Origin: Candidatus Hydrogenedentota bacterium
GTDB taxonomy: Bacteria > Hydrogenedentota > Hydrogenedentia > Hydrogenedentales > JAEUWI01
NCBI GenBank assembly: GCA_016182605.1
Contig: JACPGE010000039.1
Coordinates: forward strand, 1-43,114
Direction of reading: 5' to 3'
Length of the DNA stretch: 43,114 nt
This document shows positions 43,014 to 43,114 of the stretch, one piece after another. Below the pieces are notes generated by a model. The model was given only the letters and a program-made list of their open reading frames with translations. It did no database searches and was not told the DNA's origin. A program made the translations under genes and the position numbers. Every line of letters begins with the position of its first letter. Position 1 is the stretch's first letter.

Positions 43014-43114
43014 TCACTTGTTTGGCTTACGTTTCGGGACGCCCGTGGTCGTGGCGTCCAACAGCTCTAAGGAGAGAGCTCTCATTTCTTGGGTGATTTC
43101 TTCGAGCTTGCGAT
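43014..43114 (-). CDS. C-terminal end of an unidentified protein (partial)
   Basis: Reading the minus strand in from the window edge gives 32 residues ending TGVPKRKPNK, stopping at TGA 43016-43014. The first part (RKLEEITQEMRALSLELL) is an amphipathic helix, and the tail is basic. Composition looks like a real protein end, perhaps a transposase or DNA-binding protein given the adjacent repeats, but no family is recognised. The start and most of the gene are outside the window. Confidence 0.4.
   Translation of the reverse strand, partial: RKLEEITQEMRALSLELLDATTTGVPKRKPNK

Overview
The window is a GC-rich, gene-dense bacterial chromosome segment from a Gram-negative organism. Supporting features are lipoprotein, Sec and Tat export signals, a GspE-to-GspK type secretion/pilus cluster, a Tat-exported Gfo/Idh/MocA oxidoreductase, and unusually large secreted proteins. 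This mix recalls Hydrogenedentota, Planctomycetota and related deep-branching phyla, but that is inference and no marker gene is present. There is no rRNA, tRNA or CRISPR array. Both window edges cut through probable mobile-element genes.

Layout. (i) 1-113: tail of a probable ISAzo13-type transposase. (ii) 535-2531: phnW-phnX, the two-step route from 2-aminoethylphosphonate to acetaldehyde and phosphate, followed by an exported thioredoxin-fold protein (2631-3833) with a clear terminator. (iii) 3888-6018, minus strand: PHP-domain phosphoesterase, a small unknown protein and a Sel1-repeat lipoprotein. (iv) 6268-7557: Tat-exported Gfo/Idh/MocA oxidoreductase. (v) 7612-11367, minus: soluble hybrid histidine kinase with GAF, about five PAS domains and a receiver. 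(vi) 11368-11873: intergenic region with a candidate structured small RNA or leader and a perfect 14-bp inverted repeat. (vii) 11874-15771: metallo-beta-lactamase-fold hydrolase, LysM protein translationally coupled to it, and ATP-dependent 6-phosphofructokinase. (viii) 15844-20578: CUT2-type sugar (rhamnose/AI-2-like) ABC transporter in which the double ATPase is fused to one permease, followed by a second permease and a lipoprotein binding protein. (ix) 20819-39524: type II secretion/type IV pilus-like operon in the order E-like ATPase, PilT-like ATPase, second E-like ATPase, F-like platform, then pseudopilins G, H, I, J and a giant K (about 2,900 residues). (x) 39588-42818: secreted beta-helix protein of about 1,076 residues. 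(xi) 43014-43114, minus: C-terminus of an unidentified gene next to GGGGACTGTCCC-type repeats.

How it fits together. The secretion cluster follows the canonical E-F-G-H-I-J-K order but contains a retraction-type ATPase and two assembly ATPases. Its pseudopilins are all larger than usual; the K-like tip subunit is about nine times normal size and carries Asp-rich DxDxDG motifs plus a lamin-tail-like domain. Secretin, C, L and M components are not in the window. Short palindromic repeats have landed inside two export-protein genes, between the start codon and the export signal, without breaking the frame: in the sugar-binding lipoprotein and in the J-like prepilin. The most notable items are the giant K-like pseudopilin, these in-frame repeat insertions, an 11-C tract in the J-like gene, the transporter fusion and the candidate RNA at 11538-11673.
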